Shown: positions 52,713-62,931, counted from the stretch's first letter. The stretch: DNA of 64,000 nucleotides from Amycolatopsis sp. CA-126428 (GCF_002904335.1 NZ_PPHF01000021.1:39255-103254), one strand, 5' to 3'. Numbers and translations: made by a program. The notes: a model not told the origin generated them from the sequence alone.

Positions 52713-53612
52713 TCACGCGTCGACGACGAGGACCTCGTACGTCGGGCTGGTGGGCGGGGTGCCGCTGTAGATGTGGGAGTTGACGACGGCGAGCCGGTCG
52801 CCGATCTTCGCCGCCGAGACGGGCTGGTCGAACAGCGGATCGGTGATCGTGCCGGCCGCCGTGCCGTGGCTCAGGTCGCCGTCGAGGCACCACCGGGTGA
52901 TCTTGTCGTCGAGCTGCACCGCCCAGAGCCGGTGCCCTTCGAGCACGAGGCTGACGACGCTGGGCGCGTCCACGCCCGCGATCTCCGCGCTGGCCCCGGT
53001 GACCGGGTTGATCTTGTACACCTTGCCGGGGATCGTGGCGGCCACGAGCAGGGTGTCGCCGGACGGCGTGGCGATGACGTCGTTCATGAAGAAGCTGCCC
53101 GGAGAGCCGCCGGCGCCCGGCCCGCTCAGCGGCAGGGTGCGGGGCGTGCCGAGCCGGCCGGCCACGATCGGCACGAAGAACAGCTGCGGGTGGTACGAGT
53201 CGGTGAACCACGCGCCCTGCGGGGTCACCGCCACGTCGTTGACGTAGGACGTCTGCGGGTCGCCGAAGGTGTAGTCGGCGACCTTCGCCTTGGTGCGGAC
53301 GTTGTAGACGTACGCCTTGCCGTGGTCCCCGCCGGCGACGAACAGCAGGTCGTGGCGCCGGTCCAGGTCCACCCCGGCCGCCGCGGCGCCGGGCGGCGCC
53401 TCGATGAAGCGCTCGGCCTTGCCGCTCCGGACGTCCTCGCGGAAGATCGTGCCGGCGAAGAGGTCGCCGGTGTAGTAGGTACCGCCGCCGGCGGCGGTGA
53501 TCCCTTCGGCGGACGTGGCACCGGGCAGCACGATCACCCGCGTCGCCGCGGACGCCGGTGCGGCCACCGCGAGCAGCAGGACGGCGGACGCCGAAGCCAG
53601 GATTCTTCGCAT
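52713..53612 (-). CDS. secreted beta-propeller protein
   Basis: A 299-residue secreted protein. A signal peptide (MRRILASASAVLLLAVAAPA, cut after ASA) is followed by about six blades of the SMP-30/NHL type (SAEGITAAGGGTYYTGDLFA, GVDLDRRHDLLFVAGGDHGK, YVNDVAVTPQGAWFTDSYHP, FFMNDVIATPSGDTLLVAAT). It may be a lactonase-like or binding protein; no substrate can be inferred. The ATG at 53612 is preceded by GAGGGAGGGA, which decides against a longer upstream frame. Divergent from the acyl-CoA synthetase. Confidence 0.82.
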   Translation of the reverse strand: MRRILASASAVLLLAVAAPASAATRVIVLPGATSAEGITAAGGGTYYTGDLFAGTIFREDVRSGKAERFIEAPPGAAAAGVDLDRRHDLLFVAGGDHGKAYVYNVRTKAKVADYTFGDPQTSYVNDVAVTPQGAWFTDSYHPQLFFVPIVAGRLGTPRTLPLSGPGAGGSPGSFFMNDVIATPSGDTLLVAATIPGKVYKINPVTGASAEIAGVDAPSVVSLVLEGHRLWAVQLDDKITRWCLDGDLSHGTAAGTITDPLFDQPVSAAKIGDRLAVVNSHIYSGTPPTSPTYEVLVVDA

Positions 53613-53716
53613 CGGGTTCCCTCCCTCGTTCCCGGGTGGATCCTGCCACCGACCTGGCTGACCCGGTACCTGGTTCTTAGACTCGGCGGCAGTCACCGTC
53701 GACTTCAGGAGGCACC

Positions 53717-55375
53717 ATGCCTGACGCGCCCGCCCTGCCGAGCTACGCCTCGGGGACCTCGCAGGTTCCGCTGCTCGGGGACACCATCGGCGACAACTTC
53801 GACCGGACGGTGGCCGCGTTCGGGGAGCGGGACGCCCTCGTCGACCGGGCCGCCGGAACGCGGCGGACCTACCGGGAGCTGGCCGCCGAGGTGGCCGCGC
53901 TCGCGCTGGGGCTGGTCGCGCAGGGCATCGGCAAGGGTGACCGGGTCGGCATCTGGTCGCCGAACCGGGCGGAGTGGACGGTGCTGCAGTACGCCACGGC
54001 GAAGATCGGCGCCATCCTGGTCAACATCAACCCCGCCTACCGCGCGCACGAACTGGAGTACGTCCTCAACCAGGCGGGGATCCGGCTGCTGGTCGCTTCG
54101 GACTCGTTCAAGACGTCCGACTACCCCGCGATGGCCGAGGAGGTGCGCGAGAAGTGCGCCGCGCTGGAGCACGTCGTGATCCTCGGTGGCGAGACCTGGC
54201 AGGCGCTGCTGGACGCCGGCCGCGGGGGTGACCCGGCGCAGCTGGCGCACCTGCAGGCCGGGCTGTCGGCCGACGACCCGATCAACATCCAGTACACGTC
54301 CGGGACCACCGGCTTCCCCAAGGGCGCCACGCTGTCCCACCACAACATCCTGAACAACGGCTACTTCGTCGGCGAGCTCTGCAACTACACCGAGCAGGAC
54401 AAGGTGTGCATCCCGGTGCCCTTCTACCACTGCTTCGGCATGGTGATGGGCAACCTGGCCTGCACCAGCCACGGCGCCTGCATGGTCATCCCGGCCCCGG
54501 CGTTCGACCCGCGCGCCACCCTCGAAGCGGTCGCGGCCGAGCGGTGCACGTCGCTCTACGGCGTGCCGACGATGTTCATCGCCGAGCTCAACCACCCGGA
54601 CTTCGGCGAGTTCGACCTGACGTCGCTGCGCACCGGGATCATGGCCGGGTCGCCGTGCCCGGTCGAGGTGATGAAGCAGGTCATCGACCGGATGGGGATG
54701 GCCGGGGTGTCGATCTGCTACGGCATGACCGAGACGTCCCCGGTGTCGACGCAGACCCGCTCCGACGACTCGATCGAGCGCCGCGTCTCGACGGTCGGGC
54801 GCGTCGGGCCGCACCTGGAGGTCAAGGTCGTCGACCCCGAAACCGGCCTGACAGTCCCGCGCGGCGAGCCGGGCGAGCTGTGCACGCGCGGGTACTCGGT
54901 GATGCTCGGGTACTGGGAACAGCCCGACAAGACGGCCGAGGCGATCGACGCGGCCCGCTGGATGCACACCGGCGACCTGGCGGTGATGGACGGCGACGGG
55001 TACGTCAACATCACCGGCCGCATCAAGGACATGGTCATCCGCGGCGGCGAGAACCTGTACCCGCGCGAGATCGAGGAGTTCCTGTACACACACCCGGACA
55101 TCCTCGACGCGCAGGTGATCGGCGTCCCCGACGAGAAGTACGGCGAAGAGCTGATGGTCTGGGTCCGGATGCGCGAAGGCGCGGAACCGTTGACGGCGGA
55201 GAAGGTGCGCGAGTTCTGCGGCGGCAAGCTGGCGCACTACAAGATCCCGCGGTACGTCCACGTCGTCGAGGAGTTCCCGATGACGGTGACCGGCAAGGTC
55301 CGCAAGGTCGAGATGCGCGAGAAGTCGATCAGCCTGCTGGGCCTGGAACGGGCCGCGGCGGCCAAGCACGCCTAA
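53717..55375 (+). CDS. AMP-dependent acyl-CoA synthetase (FadD type)
   Basis: A 552-residue ANL-superfamily ligase that adenylates a carboxylic acid and transfers it to CoA. Core motifs are [18 protein letters not shown] (~194-211), the A5 motif [11 protein letters not shown]7 [15 protein letters not shown]8 [20 protein letters not shown] and the catalytic Lys in [10 protein letters not shown]. The closest group by motif is medium/long-chain acyl-CoA synthetases of the FadD35 or FACS type; chain length is not decidable. Ribosome site AGGAGG precedes the ATG. Confidence 0.92.
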   Translation: MPDAPALPSYASGTSQVPLLGDTIGDNFDRTVAAFGERDALVDRAAGTRRTYRELAAEVAALALGLVAQGIGKGDRVGIWSPNRAEWTVLQYATAKIGAILVNINPAYRAHELEYVLNQAGIRLLVASDSFKTSDYPAMAEEVREKCAALEHVVILGGETWQALLDAGRGGDPAQLAHLQAGLSADDPINIQYTSGTTGFPKGATLSHHNILNNGYFVGELCNYTEQDKVCIPVPFYHCFGMVMGNLACTSHGACMVIPAPAFDPRATLEAVAAERCTSLYGVPTMFIAELNHPDFGEFDLTSLRTGIMAGSPCPVEVMKQVIDRMGMAGVSICYGMTETSPVSTQTRSDDSIERRVSTVGRVGPHLEVKVVDPETGLTVPRGEPGELCTRGYSVMLGYWEQPDKTAEAIDAARWMHTGDLAVMDGDGYVNITGRIKDMVIRGGENLYPREIEEFLYTHPDILDAQVIGVPDEKYGEELMVWVRMREGAEPLTAEKVREFCGGKLAHYKIPRYVHVVEEFPMTVTGKVRKVEMREKSISLLGLERAAAAKHA

Positions 55376-55465
55376 ACCGGCCGGGGTGGCCACGCGTTGT
55401 CCCGTCGCGGCGGAGGGGGCGCTTCCGGACGGAAGCGACGGGAGCCGCCGCGGGAGGGGGTAGTC

Positions 55466-56605
55466 GTGCTGTCCAACCCGAAGAAACCGCTCACCGTGGG
55501 GACGCTGCTCGCGGCGGCCGCGCTGGGCCTGCCGGGAACCGCCACCGCGGCCACGGTGGGCCCGGTCGACCTCGGCACCCTGCCGGGCGACGCGTTCAGC
55601 ACGGTGAACGCGGTCAACGCCGGCGGCACCATGGTCGGTGAGTCGCTTCCGCAGGACGTGCGCATGCGGTTCCACCCGGCGAAGTGGGACAGCCAGGGCC
55701 GGATCAGCGCCCTGCCGACGCTGGGCGGCGAACAGGGCCGGCCGGTCGCCGTCAACGACTACGGGGTGGCCGTGGGCTGGGCCCAGGACGCGCAGGGGGA
55801 CACACACGCGGTCCGCTGGACCCCGGACGGCTCGGTCAAGCAGCTGCCGTGGGCCGGGTCGTCCGACGCCGCCGTGATCAGCCGGACCGGCGTGATCGCC
55901 GGTGGCGGCAGCGACCCGCAGAGCACGTACGTCGCGCTGCGCTGGGCCCCGGACGGCTCGGTCACCCAGCTCGCGTCGCTGCCCGGCGGCGGGCAGGCCG
56001 TCGTCACCGGGATCACTGCCGACGGCTCGCTGATCAGCGGCGAAGCCTGGGACGCCGCCGGCAACCAGCACGCGGTCCGCTGGAGCGCCACCGGCGCGAT
56101 CACCGATCTCTCGCCGGGCAACCAGGGCAACCCGGGCGCCACGGCGGCCGCGATCAACGACTTCGGGGTGGTCGCCGGGACCGTCACCGAGGCCGGCCGG
56201 CCCGTCCCGGTGGCCTGGAAGCGGGACGGCCGGCAGGTGCGGCTCGACTGGCCGGCGCCACCGGCCTCCGCAACGCCGCGCGCGATCAACCGCGCCGGTG
56301 TGGTCGTCGGCAGCGGGGAGGTCGACTTCGCCGAGAACCGGGCAGTGCGCTGGAGCGCGAGCGGGATGACCGTGCTGCAGGGCGCCCGGCGGTCCGAGGC
56401 GGTGGCGATCAACGACTCGGGCACGGCGGTCGGCAACGTCGAATCGGTGGCGGCCCGCTGGGCGGCCGACGGTACCGAGACGATCCTCGGCGCCCTGCCC
56501 GGCGGTGACTACAGCTGGGCGACCGGGATCGCCCGCGACGGGACGATCATCGGCCGGTCCGACCTGGACTACGGCTGGCACGCCGTCTACTGGCCGGCGA
56601 GCTGA
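55466..56605 (+). CDS. secreted HAF-repeat protein
   Basis: A 379-residue extracellular protein. A signal peptide (KPLTVGTLLAAAALGLPGTA, cut near ATA-ATV) is followed by six or seven HAF-type repeats, each combining LG-x-LPGG/LG with INDxGxVVG (LGTLPGDAFSTVNAVNAGGT, LPTLGGEQGRPVAVNDYGVA, AINDFGVVAGTVTEAG, LGALPGGDYSWATGIARDGT). These repeats form a propeller of unknown function. GGGAGGGGG precedes the GTG at 55466. Confidence 0.85.
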   Translation: MLSNPKKPLTVGTLLAAAALGLPGTATAATVGPVDLGTLPGDAFSTVNAVNAGGTMVGESLPQDVRMRFHPAKWDSQGRISALPTLGGEQGRPVAVNDYGVAVGWAQDAQGDTHAVRWTPDGSVKQLPWAGSSDAAVISRTGVIAGGGSDPQSTYVALRWAPDGSVTQLASLPGGGQAVVTGITADGSLISGEAWDAAGNQHAVRWSATGAITDLSPGNQGNPGATAAAINDFGVVAGTVTEAGRPVPVAWKRDGRQVRLDWPAPPASATPRAINRAGVVVGSGEVDFAENRAVRWSASGMTVLQGARRSEAVAINDSGTAVGNVESVAARWAADGTETILGALPGGDYSWATGIARDGTIIGRSDLDYGWHAVYWPAS

Positions 56606-56648
56606 CGGACTGACGCCGGGGCGGCGCCCGCACCGCCCCGGCCCGGCC

Positions 56649-57617
56649 TCAGGAAACCGCCGCGGCGGCTTCCGCGATCGCCTTCGCGTCTTCTTCGCCG
56701 AAGGTCTCCTCGAGCTGCTCGGGCGAATAGTCGACGTCGATCTGCTCCACCGGCATCCCGCGCGCCGACTCGATCGCGCCCAGCCGCCGCTGGGCCCGGT
56801 CGGCCGCGTACTGGATGATCTCCTGCGGGTCGTTGTCGAACGGCAGTTCCTCGAACTGGTCCTGCACCCACTGGATCATGCTCAACGCGTGCGGCAGCAG
56901 CTCGCCCATCCGCTGCTGCACCGCGTCCCACAGGGAGTCGTCCGCGGCGACGTGGCGGCGGCAGGTGAACGTGCCCCAGGCCATGTGGCGGCGCTCGTCG
57001 TCGCCGATGCGGCGGACCAGTTCCTGCATGCCCGGCAGGATGTCGTGCTGGGTGCAGATCAGCTGCCACGAGTAGTACCCGGTGAGCGCGAGGCTGCCCT
57101 CGATCACGTGGTTGTAGGTGACGCTCGCGCGGATCTGGTTGAGCGGGCTGGGATCGTCCTCCAGCGCCCGCAGCGACTGCGGCAGCTCTTCGTAGAACAG
57201 CTTGCGGTAGTGCGGGTTCTCGGCGACGAACGGGTGGAGGTCCTGCGTCAGCCCGACGGCGTCCATCCAGCGCCGGAACACCTCGGTGTGCTTGGCTTCC
57301 TCGAAGCAGAACTGCGTCAGGTACATCTCGTCGCCGAACCGGCCGGTCGCCGACATCGCCCGCATGAACGGCTGGATGTCCTCGGTGACCGCCTCTTCGC
57401 CGGCGATGAACTGCGCGACCAGGTAGGTCGTGCTGCGCTGCTGCTCGGGGTTGAGGGAGTCCCAGCCTTCGCGTTCCCGGCTGAAGTCGATGTCCGCCGG
57501 GTTCCAGAACTTCTTGTTGCCCTTGACGAACAACCGCAGCGGGAACGAGTCCCAGTTCAGCCCGCCCTTGCGCAGCGAGGAGAAGCCGGTCCGCAGCTCG
57601 GGCAGCGTTTCGGTCAT
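56649..57617 (-). CDS. R2-like ligand-binding oxidase (R2lox)
   Basis: A 322-residue Mn/Fe oxidase of the R2-like ligand-binding oxidase family, related to but distinct from ribonucleotide reductase R2. Every residue known from M. tuberculosis R2lox is present at a constant offset of six: metal ligands Glu74, Glu107, His110, Glu173, Glu208 and His211, and the Val77-Tyr168 pair that forms the ether cross-link. These enzymes bind a fatty-acid-like ligand; the physiological reaction is unknown. Its start overlaps the stop of an upstream TetR gene. Confidence 0.94.
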   Translation of the reverse strand: MTETLPELRTGFSSLRKGGLNWDSFPLRLFVKGNKKFWNPADIDFSREREGWDSLNPEQQRSTTYLVAQFIAGEEAVTEDIQPFMRAMSATGRFGDEMYLTQFCFEEAKHTEVFRRWMDAVGLTQDLHPFVAENPHYRKLFYEELPQSLRALEDDPSPLNQIRASVTYNHVIEGSLALTGYYSWQLICTQHDILPGMQELVRRIGDDERRHMAWGTFTCRRHVAADDSLWDAVQQRMGELLPHALSMIQWVQDQFEELPFDNDPQEIIQYAADRAQRRLGAIESARGMPVEQIDVDYSPEQLEETFGEEDAKAIAEAAAAVS

Positions 57618-58213
57618 GGTGTCACTCCATTGTGGACGAATTGGCGGATGGCGGGTTCCAGTACCACGGTGACGGCGTCGGCCGCTTCGGCCGCCGAGTG
57701 CGTGGAGAGCACCAGGTGCGACAGGGAAAGGCGCACGGCGGTCTCCGCGAGCAGGGCCGCGGCTTCGGCGGAGAGCCCGGGTTCGAACTCGCGGTACTGC
57801 TCGGCGGCGAGGGCCGCGGCCGCGGTGAGGATCGGCTCGCCCCGGGTCGTGAGCAGCGGCAGCAGGTCCTCGCCCGCTTCGGTGCCGAGCGCCGCCGCGA
57901 CCAGGCGGTTCTCCCGCGCGTGCTCGATCGTGTAGACGACGGCGTGGTGGATGCCCGCCAGGAGCCCGTCCGCCGTTTCGAACCGCTGCCGGATCCCGTC
58001 GAGGAACTCCGCCGCGGTGCGCAGCGCCACCGCCTGGGTCAGCGCCGCCTTGTTCCCGAACTCGTTGTAGACCGTCTGCCTGCTCACGCCGGCCTTCGCG
58101 GCGACGTCGGCCATCCGCAGGCCCGCGTGGCCGCGGTCCGGCAGCAGGTCGGCGGCCGCGTCGAGCAGCGTCTCGCGCAGGGACGCCTTCGTCCGCTCGG
58201 TGAAGCTGGTCAC
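57614..58213 (-). CDS. TetR family transcriptional regulator
   Basis: A 199-residue TetR regulator. The HTH is [20 protein letters not shown], followed by a helical ligand-binding domain. Its stop overlaps the R2lox start by four bases, so it is expressed with the oxidase and probably senses its substrate or product. A perfect 10-bp inverted repeat stands just upstream of its GTG start. Confidence 0.93.
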   Translation of the reverse strand: MTSFTERTKASLRETLLDAAADLLPDRGHAGLRMADVAAKAGVSRQTVYNEFGNKAALTQAVALRTAAEFLDGIRQRFETADGLLAGIHHAVVYTIEHARENRLVAAALGTEAGEDLLPLLTTRGEPILTAAAALAAEQYREFEPGLSAEAAALLAETAVRLSLSHLVLSTHSAAEAADAVTVVLEPAIRQFVHNGVTP

Positions 58214-58218
58214 ACTTT

Positions 58219-58251
58219 CACCTTGACACAGATCGCTCCGCTGTCAAGGTG
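58219..58251. promoter_or_regulatory. TetR operator candidate
   Basis: CACCTTGACA-N13-TGTCAAGGTG, a perfect 10-bp inverted repeat between the divergent TetR and HAD genes, starting 5 bp before the TetR start. The arms contain TTGACA, so repressor would mask -35 hexamers. Confidence 0.7.
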
Positions 58252-58308
58252 CTGTACACGTTTGGTTGTGGTGTAAAACTGTCGGTCCCTGCGGCTACCG
58301 TGTCGGCT

Positions 58309-58932
58309 GTGGGCATCACCGTGGGGTTCGACCTCGACATGACACTGATCGACGCCCGGCCGGGCATGGCCGCGGCGATGAACGCGCTCGGCGTCGAATC
58401 CGGCTTGCCGCTGGACGGCGACGCGTTCGCGGCCAACCTCGGCCCGCCGCTCGACGACATCCTGCGCGGCTTCGAAGCGCCCGAGGAACGCATCCCCGGG
58501 CTCGTCGACCGGTTCCGTGCGATGTACCCCGAGGTCGTCGTGCCGAGCGCGGTCGCGCTGCCGGGCGCGGTCGAGTCGCTCCGCGCGGTGCGGGCCGCGG
58601 GCGGGCGCACGCTGGTCGTCACCGGCAAGTACGGGCCCAACGCGCAGCTCCACGTGGACGCGCTCGGGCTCGACGTCGACGAGGTCGTCGGCGAGCTGTG
58701 GTCGACGCAGAAGGCCGAGGCGCTCCTGGCGTACGACGCCCGCGTGTATGTCGGAGATCACGCGGGCGACATCCGCGGTGCCCTCGCCGCCGGGGCGATC
58801 CCCGTCGGCGTCACCACCGGGCCGTGCGATCGCACGCTCCTGCTGAGCGAAGGCGCCGAGGTGGTGTTCGAGTCGCTGACGGAGTTCCCGGAGTGGTTCG
58901 AGAAGACGTTCTCGGGGAGCGTGGTGCCCTAG
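58309..58932 (+). CDS. HAD family phosphatase
   Basis: A 207-residue HAD hydrolase. Motif I is GFDLDMTLIDARPGM, the small helical cap follows, motif II is LVVTGKYG, motif III Lys is in STQKAEALL and motif IV is YVGDHAGDI. Such enzymes are phosphoglycolate or nucleotide phosphatases; the substrate is unknown. The GTG at 58309 gives the family's usual start. It shares its upstream region with the R2lox regulator, so its expression may be linked. Confidence 0.88.
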   Translation: MGITVGFDLDMTLIDARPGMAAAMNALGVESGLPLDGDAFAANLGPPLDDILRGFEAPEERIPGLVDRFRAMYPEVVVPSAVALPGAVESLRAVRAAGGRTLVVTGKYGPNAQLHVDALGLDVDEVVGELWSTQKAEALLAYDARVYVGDHAGDIRGALAAGAIPVGVTTGPCDRTLLLSEGAEVVFESLTEFPEWFEKTFSGSVVP

Positions 58933-58986
58933 TCCGTCCATCCATGCCCCCGCCGCCGCCCTCAACGGAGCAGCTGCGCTGCGCTG

Positions 58987-59223
58987 CTACTTCTTGGCGC
59001 GGGCCTCGATCACCAGCGCGATCAAGCCCAGCAGCAGGCCCAGCGGCGTGATGACCCCGGCGGCGACCGACAGCCAGATCGGCAGGTTCTCCAGGCCGGC
59101 GGCGAACATGATGAACACCGCCAGCACGGCAAGCATGCCGAGGCCGAAAAGCCCGATGCCGACGCGCATCAGGAACGGTTTGCCGGGAGTGGCCACGCCG
59201 GCCTCCTTCGTCGTGCTCTTCAT
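58987..59223 (-). CDS. small two-helix membrane protein (Rv0870c-like position)
   Basis: A 78-residue protein with two membrane helices (VGIGLFGLGMLAVLAVFIMF and SVAAGVITPLGLLLGLIALV) and a basic end. Divergent from the cold-shock gene, which matches the arrangement of Rv0870c and cspB in M. tuberculosis as I recall. Function unknown. Confidence 0.75.
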   Translation of the reverse strand: MKSTTKEAGVATPGKPFLMRVGIGLFGLGMLAVLAVFIMFAAGLENLPIWLSVAAGVITPLGLLLGLIALVIEARAKK

Positions 59224-59354
59224 GACGCAAGAGGGTATCCGGCGGTATCGGCTTCTCCCCAGGGCCTGTGGCGAGATACCCTTTACCCAGCGCGCCCTGG
59301 GTACGCCCCGGGCGCGTTCGTCGTGAGCGGACAGCAGAAGGACTGGTGAGGGAA

Positions 59355-59741
59355 GTGCCGACCGGCAAGGTCAAGTGGTACGACGCGGAGAAGGGGTTCG
59401 GGTTCGTCACGCAGGACGGTGGCGCCGACGTCTACATTCGCAAGGCCGCGCTGCCGCAGGGCGTCGAGGGGCTGAAGGCCGGCCAGCGGCTGGAGTTCGG
59501 CGTCGCCGACGGCCGCCGCGGTCCGCAGGCGCTCTCCGTCCGGCTGCTCGACCCGCCGCCGTCCGTCGCCGAGGCGCGCCGTCGCCCGGCCGAGGAGCTG
59601 CACGGCCTGATCGAGGACATGATCAAGCTGCTCGAGCTGAAGGTGCAGCCGGACCTGCGGCGCAACCGCTACCCGGACCGCAAGCACACCAAGCAGATCG
59701 CCGAGATCATGCGCGCGGTCGCCCGCGACATCGATCCCTAA
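59355..59741 (+). CDS. cold-shock domain protein (CspB-like)
   Basis: A 128-residue protein with an N-terminal cold-shock domain ([31 protein letters not shown]) carrying RNP1 KGFGFV and a variant RNP2 DVYIR. A C-terminal helical extension of about 60 residues ([20 protein letters not shown]) is specific to the actinobacterial long CspB. It binds single-stranded nucleic acid. The GTG at 59355 fits the family start. The stop overlaps the convergent DUF2771 gene by four bases. Confidence 0.93.
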   Translation: MPTGKVKWYDAEKGFGFVTQDGGADVYIRKAALPQGVEGLKAGQRLEFGVADGRRGPQALSVRLLDPPPSVAEARRRPAEELHGLIEDMIKLLELKVQPDLRRNRYPDRKHTKQIAEIMRAVARDIDP

Positions 59742-60214
59742 GCCTCCAGCCGCAGGCCCCACACGTCACTGGGCAGCAGGCCCGACTCGCCGGTGTCCGC
59801 GTTGAGCACGGCCGTGTACTTCTGCACGTCCACCGCCGAGATGCGGTCGGCGGGCGTCGGCGGCGTGACCGTGTAGGCGTAGCGGTCCAGTGACGTGAAC
59901 GGGATCGGGGCGCTCTGCTTGAACTCGCCCTGCGGGGTCACGTACTCGTAGACGATCTGCCAGGGCGAGTCCGCGACTTCGCCGGGCACCGAGATCTGCA
60001 CCGGCTTGCCCGGGCGGACCTTCAGCGTCTGCGTCGAGCCCTTCGCGTTGCAGGGCTGCGCGAGCTTCTGCGAGTAGTCGCACGTGAGCACGGGCGCGGT
60101 GTTGATGGTGTGGCCGTCGGCGTAGAAGGTGACCTCGGCCGGGCCGGGGGCCGAGCAGCCGGCCACCGCGAACCCACCGGCCGCAAGCAGGGCCACCACC
60201 CGGGAACGTCGCAT
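59738..60214 (-). CDS. DUF2771 lipoprotein
   Basis: A 158-residue lipoprotein with lipobox FAVAGC (Cys20) and a beta-rich domain with [11 protein letters not shown] (two Cys, likely a disulfide) and [20 protein letters not shown]. This is the actinobacterial DUF2771 family, at the same place as in M. tuberculosis. Function unknown. It follows the MFS gene by 9 bp and is cotranscribed. Confidence 0.85.
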   Translation of the reverse strand: MRRSRVVALLAAGGFAVAGCSAPGPAEVTFYADGHTINTAPVLTCDYSQKLAQPCNAKGSTQTLKVRPGKPVQISVPGEVADSPWQIVYEYVTPQGEFKQSAPIPFTSLDRYAYTVTPPTPADRISAVDVQKYTAVLNADTGESGLLPSDVWGLRLEA

Positions 60215-60223
60215 GGCCGGAGC

Positions 60224-62113
60224 CTACCGGCGGGCTCGCGGGTCGCTGGGCAGGCCCTGGGCCGGGAAGCTGCCGGTCGGCTCGGGGCGCAGCGGCCGGT
60301 CGCCGCCGAGGCCGGGCACGAGCGAGCCGCCGCGGCGCACGAGGAACGTCTGCGCGCACCCGACGGCCAGCACGACCGTGATCACCAGGAAGCCGATCCA
60401 GTACGTCGGCGGCAGCAGCAGGCCGACCGCGCCGCCGAGGCACCAGGCCAGCTGCAGCACGGTTTCCGAGCGGCCGAACGCCGAAGCGCGCGACTCCTCG
60501 GGCAGGTCTTCCTGGATGACGGCGTCGAGGCTGATCTTGGCCAGCGCGCTGGCCGTCGCGCCGACCAGGCCGACGATCGCGGCCGTGGCCAGGCCGGGCA
60601 GGATCGTCGCGACCAGCGCGGCCAGCACGCAGCCGGCGACACACCCGACGATCACCTGGTCGGGACTCCCGAAGTGCAGGCGCGAGCCCAGCGCGTTGCC
60701 GAGGAAGCCGCCGGCGCCCGCCGCGGCCCCGATCACGCCGAGCAGCAGCAGCTGCATGAACGGCGTCTGGCCGCTGCCCTCGGTCTGCGCCTTGACCGCG
60801 AACGCGGCGAACATCATGAGGAAGCCGGTGAGCACGCGCACCGAGCCGTTGCCCCAGAGCGCGACGACGATGTGGCGCCCCATCGGCTGACGCCGTTTCT
60901 TCTCCTTCGGGTGAGCCGAAAGGGAAGTCGGCACCTCGCCCTCGGTCGCCTCCACCCAGGCCGGGATCCGCATCGACTGCACGGCCGCCGCGACGCAGAT
61001 CAGCGCGGTGAACCACAGCGCGCCCGCCGAGCCGGAGATCGCGTTGATGCCACTGGCCACCGCGCCGAACACGCCCGCGGCGACCAGGCCGAACGTGGTC
61101 AGCCGGGCGTTCGTCTTGGAGAGCGTGATTTCCGACGGCAGCACCCGGGGGGTGACCGCGGCCTTGAGCACGGTGAACGACTTCGACAGCACCATCATCC
61201 CGAGCGCGGCCGGGTAGAGCAGCCAGTCGTCGAAGTGCAGCGCCATCACCACGGCCATCAGCCCCTGGCCGACCGAAGACGCGCACATCGCCAGCCGCCG
61301 GCCGCGCTGCACCTTGTCGAGCGCGGGGCCGATCACCGGCGCGACCAGCGCGAACGGCGCGATCGTGATGAGCAGGTAGAGCGCCACCTTGCCCTTGCTC
61401 TCGCCGCTGGTGGCGGCGAAGAAGAGGGTGTTGGCCAGCGCGATCGCCATCGCCGCGTCGCTGGCGTAGTTCAGCATCACGGCGTAGGTCAGCGAGGTGA
61501 GGCCGGACTTCTCGGCGCCGTCGGCCTTCGTCGCGCGCTGGAAGGCGTCGACGGCCTGGCCGGTCAGCTGGCGGCTGCGCATCGCCGCCACCCGCGTGAC
61601 GGTGATCTTCTTCGGCAGCTTCGGCGTCCCGCCCGGTGTGCGCGGCTCTTCCCGAGGCGGCTGCGGTGGCTGGGGTGCCGGCTCCGGCGGCCGCGGTTCG
61701 CCCGCGTAGCCGCCGGTGTCGTAGTGCTCGTACTCGCCGCTGCCCGGGTAGCGTTCGCCCTGGTAGAAGCCACTGCCGGGCGGCTCGCGGCGCACCGGCT
61801 CGGTGCGGTGCGGGTCGTAGGGCCGGGCCCCGCGCGGGGGCGGCGGCCGGTGGTTCGCCGGCGCGGCCGCGGTGGGGGCTTCGTCGGCGTTCGGCACGCG
61901 GCCGCCGGGGAACCCCGCGCGCGGCGGGACGGGCCGCTGGACGCGGGTGGGTGGCGGCGGGCTGCCGTGCTCGGCGCGCGGCGCGGCGGCGTCCCGCCAG
62001 GACCGGGCCCGCGCGGCGCCCGGTTCCGGCGTCCAGCGCCGCTTGGACTTCCGGCCGTGCGGCTGACCCGACGGGGTGCCGTCGGAGCCGGAGCGCGAGC
62101 CGAAGAGTGCCAC
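60224..62113 (-). CDS. MFS transporter with long cytoplasmic N-terminus
   Basis: A 629-residue membrane protein. The first ~175 residues are disordered, rich in Arg/Pro. About 12 helices follow (LTYAVMLNYASDAAMAIALA, VALYLLITIAPFALVAPVIG, LLLLGVIGAAAGAGGFLGNA). The pattern is MFS of the Rv0876c type, conserved beside DUF2771 and DUF3027. Substrate unknown. Confidence 0.9.
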   Translation of the reverse strand: MALFGSRSGSDGTPSGQPHGRKSKRRWTPEPGAARARSWRDAAAPRAEHGSPPPPTRVQRPVPPRAGFPGGRVPNADEAPTAAAPANHRPPPPRGARPYDPHRTEPVRREPPGSGFYQGERYPGSGEYEHYDTGGYAGEPRPPEPAPQPPQPPREEPRTPGGTPKLPKKITVTRVAAMRSRQLTGQAVDAFQRATKADGAEKSGLTSLTYAVMLNYASDAAMAIALANTLFFAATSGESKGKVALYLLITIAPFALVAPVIGPALDKVQRGRRLAMCASSVGQGLMAVVMALHFDDWLLYPAALGMMVLSKSFTVLKAAVTPRVLPSEITLSKTNARLTTFGLVAAGVFGAVASGINAISGSAGALWFTALICVAAAVQSMRIPAWVEATEGEVPTSLSAHPKEKKRRQPMGRHIVVALWGNGSVRVLTGFLMMFAAFAVKAQTEGSGQTPFMQLLLLGVIGAAAGAGGFLGNALGSRLHFGSPDQVIVGCVAGCVLAALVATILPGLATAAIVGLVGATASALAKISLDAVIQEDLPEESRASAFGRSETVLQLAWCLGGAVGLLLPPTYWIGFLVITVVLAVGCAQTFLVRRGGSLVPGLGGDRPLRPEPTGSFPAQGLPSDPRARR

Positions 62114-62163
62114 GTGTCAATCCTGCCTTACCGGGGGCCGGTTCCGCCTGCTCATCCGTGCTT

Positions 62164-62931
62164 TCACGCCCGCGCCGGGACGAACCTCACCCGGAACGTG
62201 ACCGGCCACTGCTTCCCGGTGAGCAGGAAATCGCCGGTGCCCGGGACGGCGGCGATACCGTTGAGCACGTCTTCGGCGCCCGTGGCGTTCACTTTCGCGC
62301 GCAGCTGACCTGCGTCGATCGTCCCGGTCACGCGTCCGGTGGCGGCCTCGATCCGCAGGATGGTGTCGGTGTGCCAAACGTTTGCGTAGACGTCGTCGCC
62401 GACGCATTCGAGCTCGTTGAGCTGGTCGCGGCCGACGTCGACGCCCCCGGTGACGGCGAAGGTCTTCGGGTCCCGGAAGGTCAGCCGCGCGGAGCCGTTG
62501 CTCATCACCAGCCGGCCGCCGGCCTGGTGGCACAGGCCCCAGCCTTCGCCCTGGAACGGCACGCGCCGCAGCTCGGCGAGGGTCGCCGAGTCGCGTTCGA
62601 TGGCGAACCCGTCCTGCCAGGTGAGCTGCCACAGCGTCGGCCCGAGGACGGTGACGCCCTCGCCGAACAGCGGCGACGGCAGCGTGGCCGTGGTCCGGGG
62701 CGCGCCGCCCGCCGGCCCCGCGGTGAGCGTCGACTGCCCGGCGAGGCCGGTGCTTTCGTAGAGGGTGTCGCCGGCGAACTCGAGGCCTTCGGTGAAGGCG
62801 GCGGGGTCGTGCGGCAGCGTCTCGACCACCTGGACGGTGAGCCGTTCCGGCCCGGCTGGTTGTTCCGGGGCACCGGCACAGCCGCCGAGCGCGGCGGCCA
62901 ACAGCAGCGAGGTGACGATCGGCGTGCGCAC
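62164..62931 (-). CDS. glutaminyl-peptide cyclotransferase-like lipoprotein
   Basis: A 255-residue lipoprotein with a beta-propeller of the plant-type glutaminyl cyclase family (PF05096). The lipobox is LGGC (Cys18). Family segments are LPHDPAAFTEGLEFAGDTLY, GEGWGLCHQAGGRLVMSNGS and LNELECVGDDVYANVWHTDT. It would convert N-terminal Gln to pyroglutamate on exported proteins. The GTG at 62931 is favoured because it gives a normal signal peptide; longer frames start in the divergent gene's promoter. Confidence 0.9.
   Translation of the reverse strand: MRTPIVTSLLLAAALGGCAGAPEQPAGPERLTVQVVETLPHDPAAFTEGLEFAGDTLYESTGLAGQSTLTAGPAGGAPRTTATLPSPLFGEGVTVLGPTLWQLTWQDGFAIERDSATLAELRRVPFQGEGWGLCHQAGGRLVMSNGSARLTFRDPKTFAVTGGVDVGRDQLNELECVGDDVYANVWHTDTILRIEAATGRVTGTIDAGQLRAKVNATGAEDVLNGIAAVPGTGDFLLTGKQWPVTFRVRFVPARA

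Noticed and set aside
53705..56581. 958-residue reverse-strand frame across the acyl-CoA synthetase and HAF genes
   Set aside because: It spans two well-supported forward genes and their gap, which is typical of stop-poor antisense frames in high-GC DNA.
56649..57617. Ribonucleotide reductase R2 subunit
   Set aside because: The cross-link Val-Tyr pair and R2lox ligand spacing are present and no nrdA partner is adjacent, so R2lox fits better.
60110..62308. 732-residue forward frame opposite the MFS gene
   Set aside because: The reverse strand encodes a clear membrane transporter; the forward frame has no hydrophobic or domain pattern of its own.
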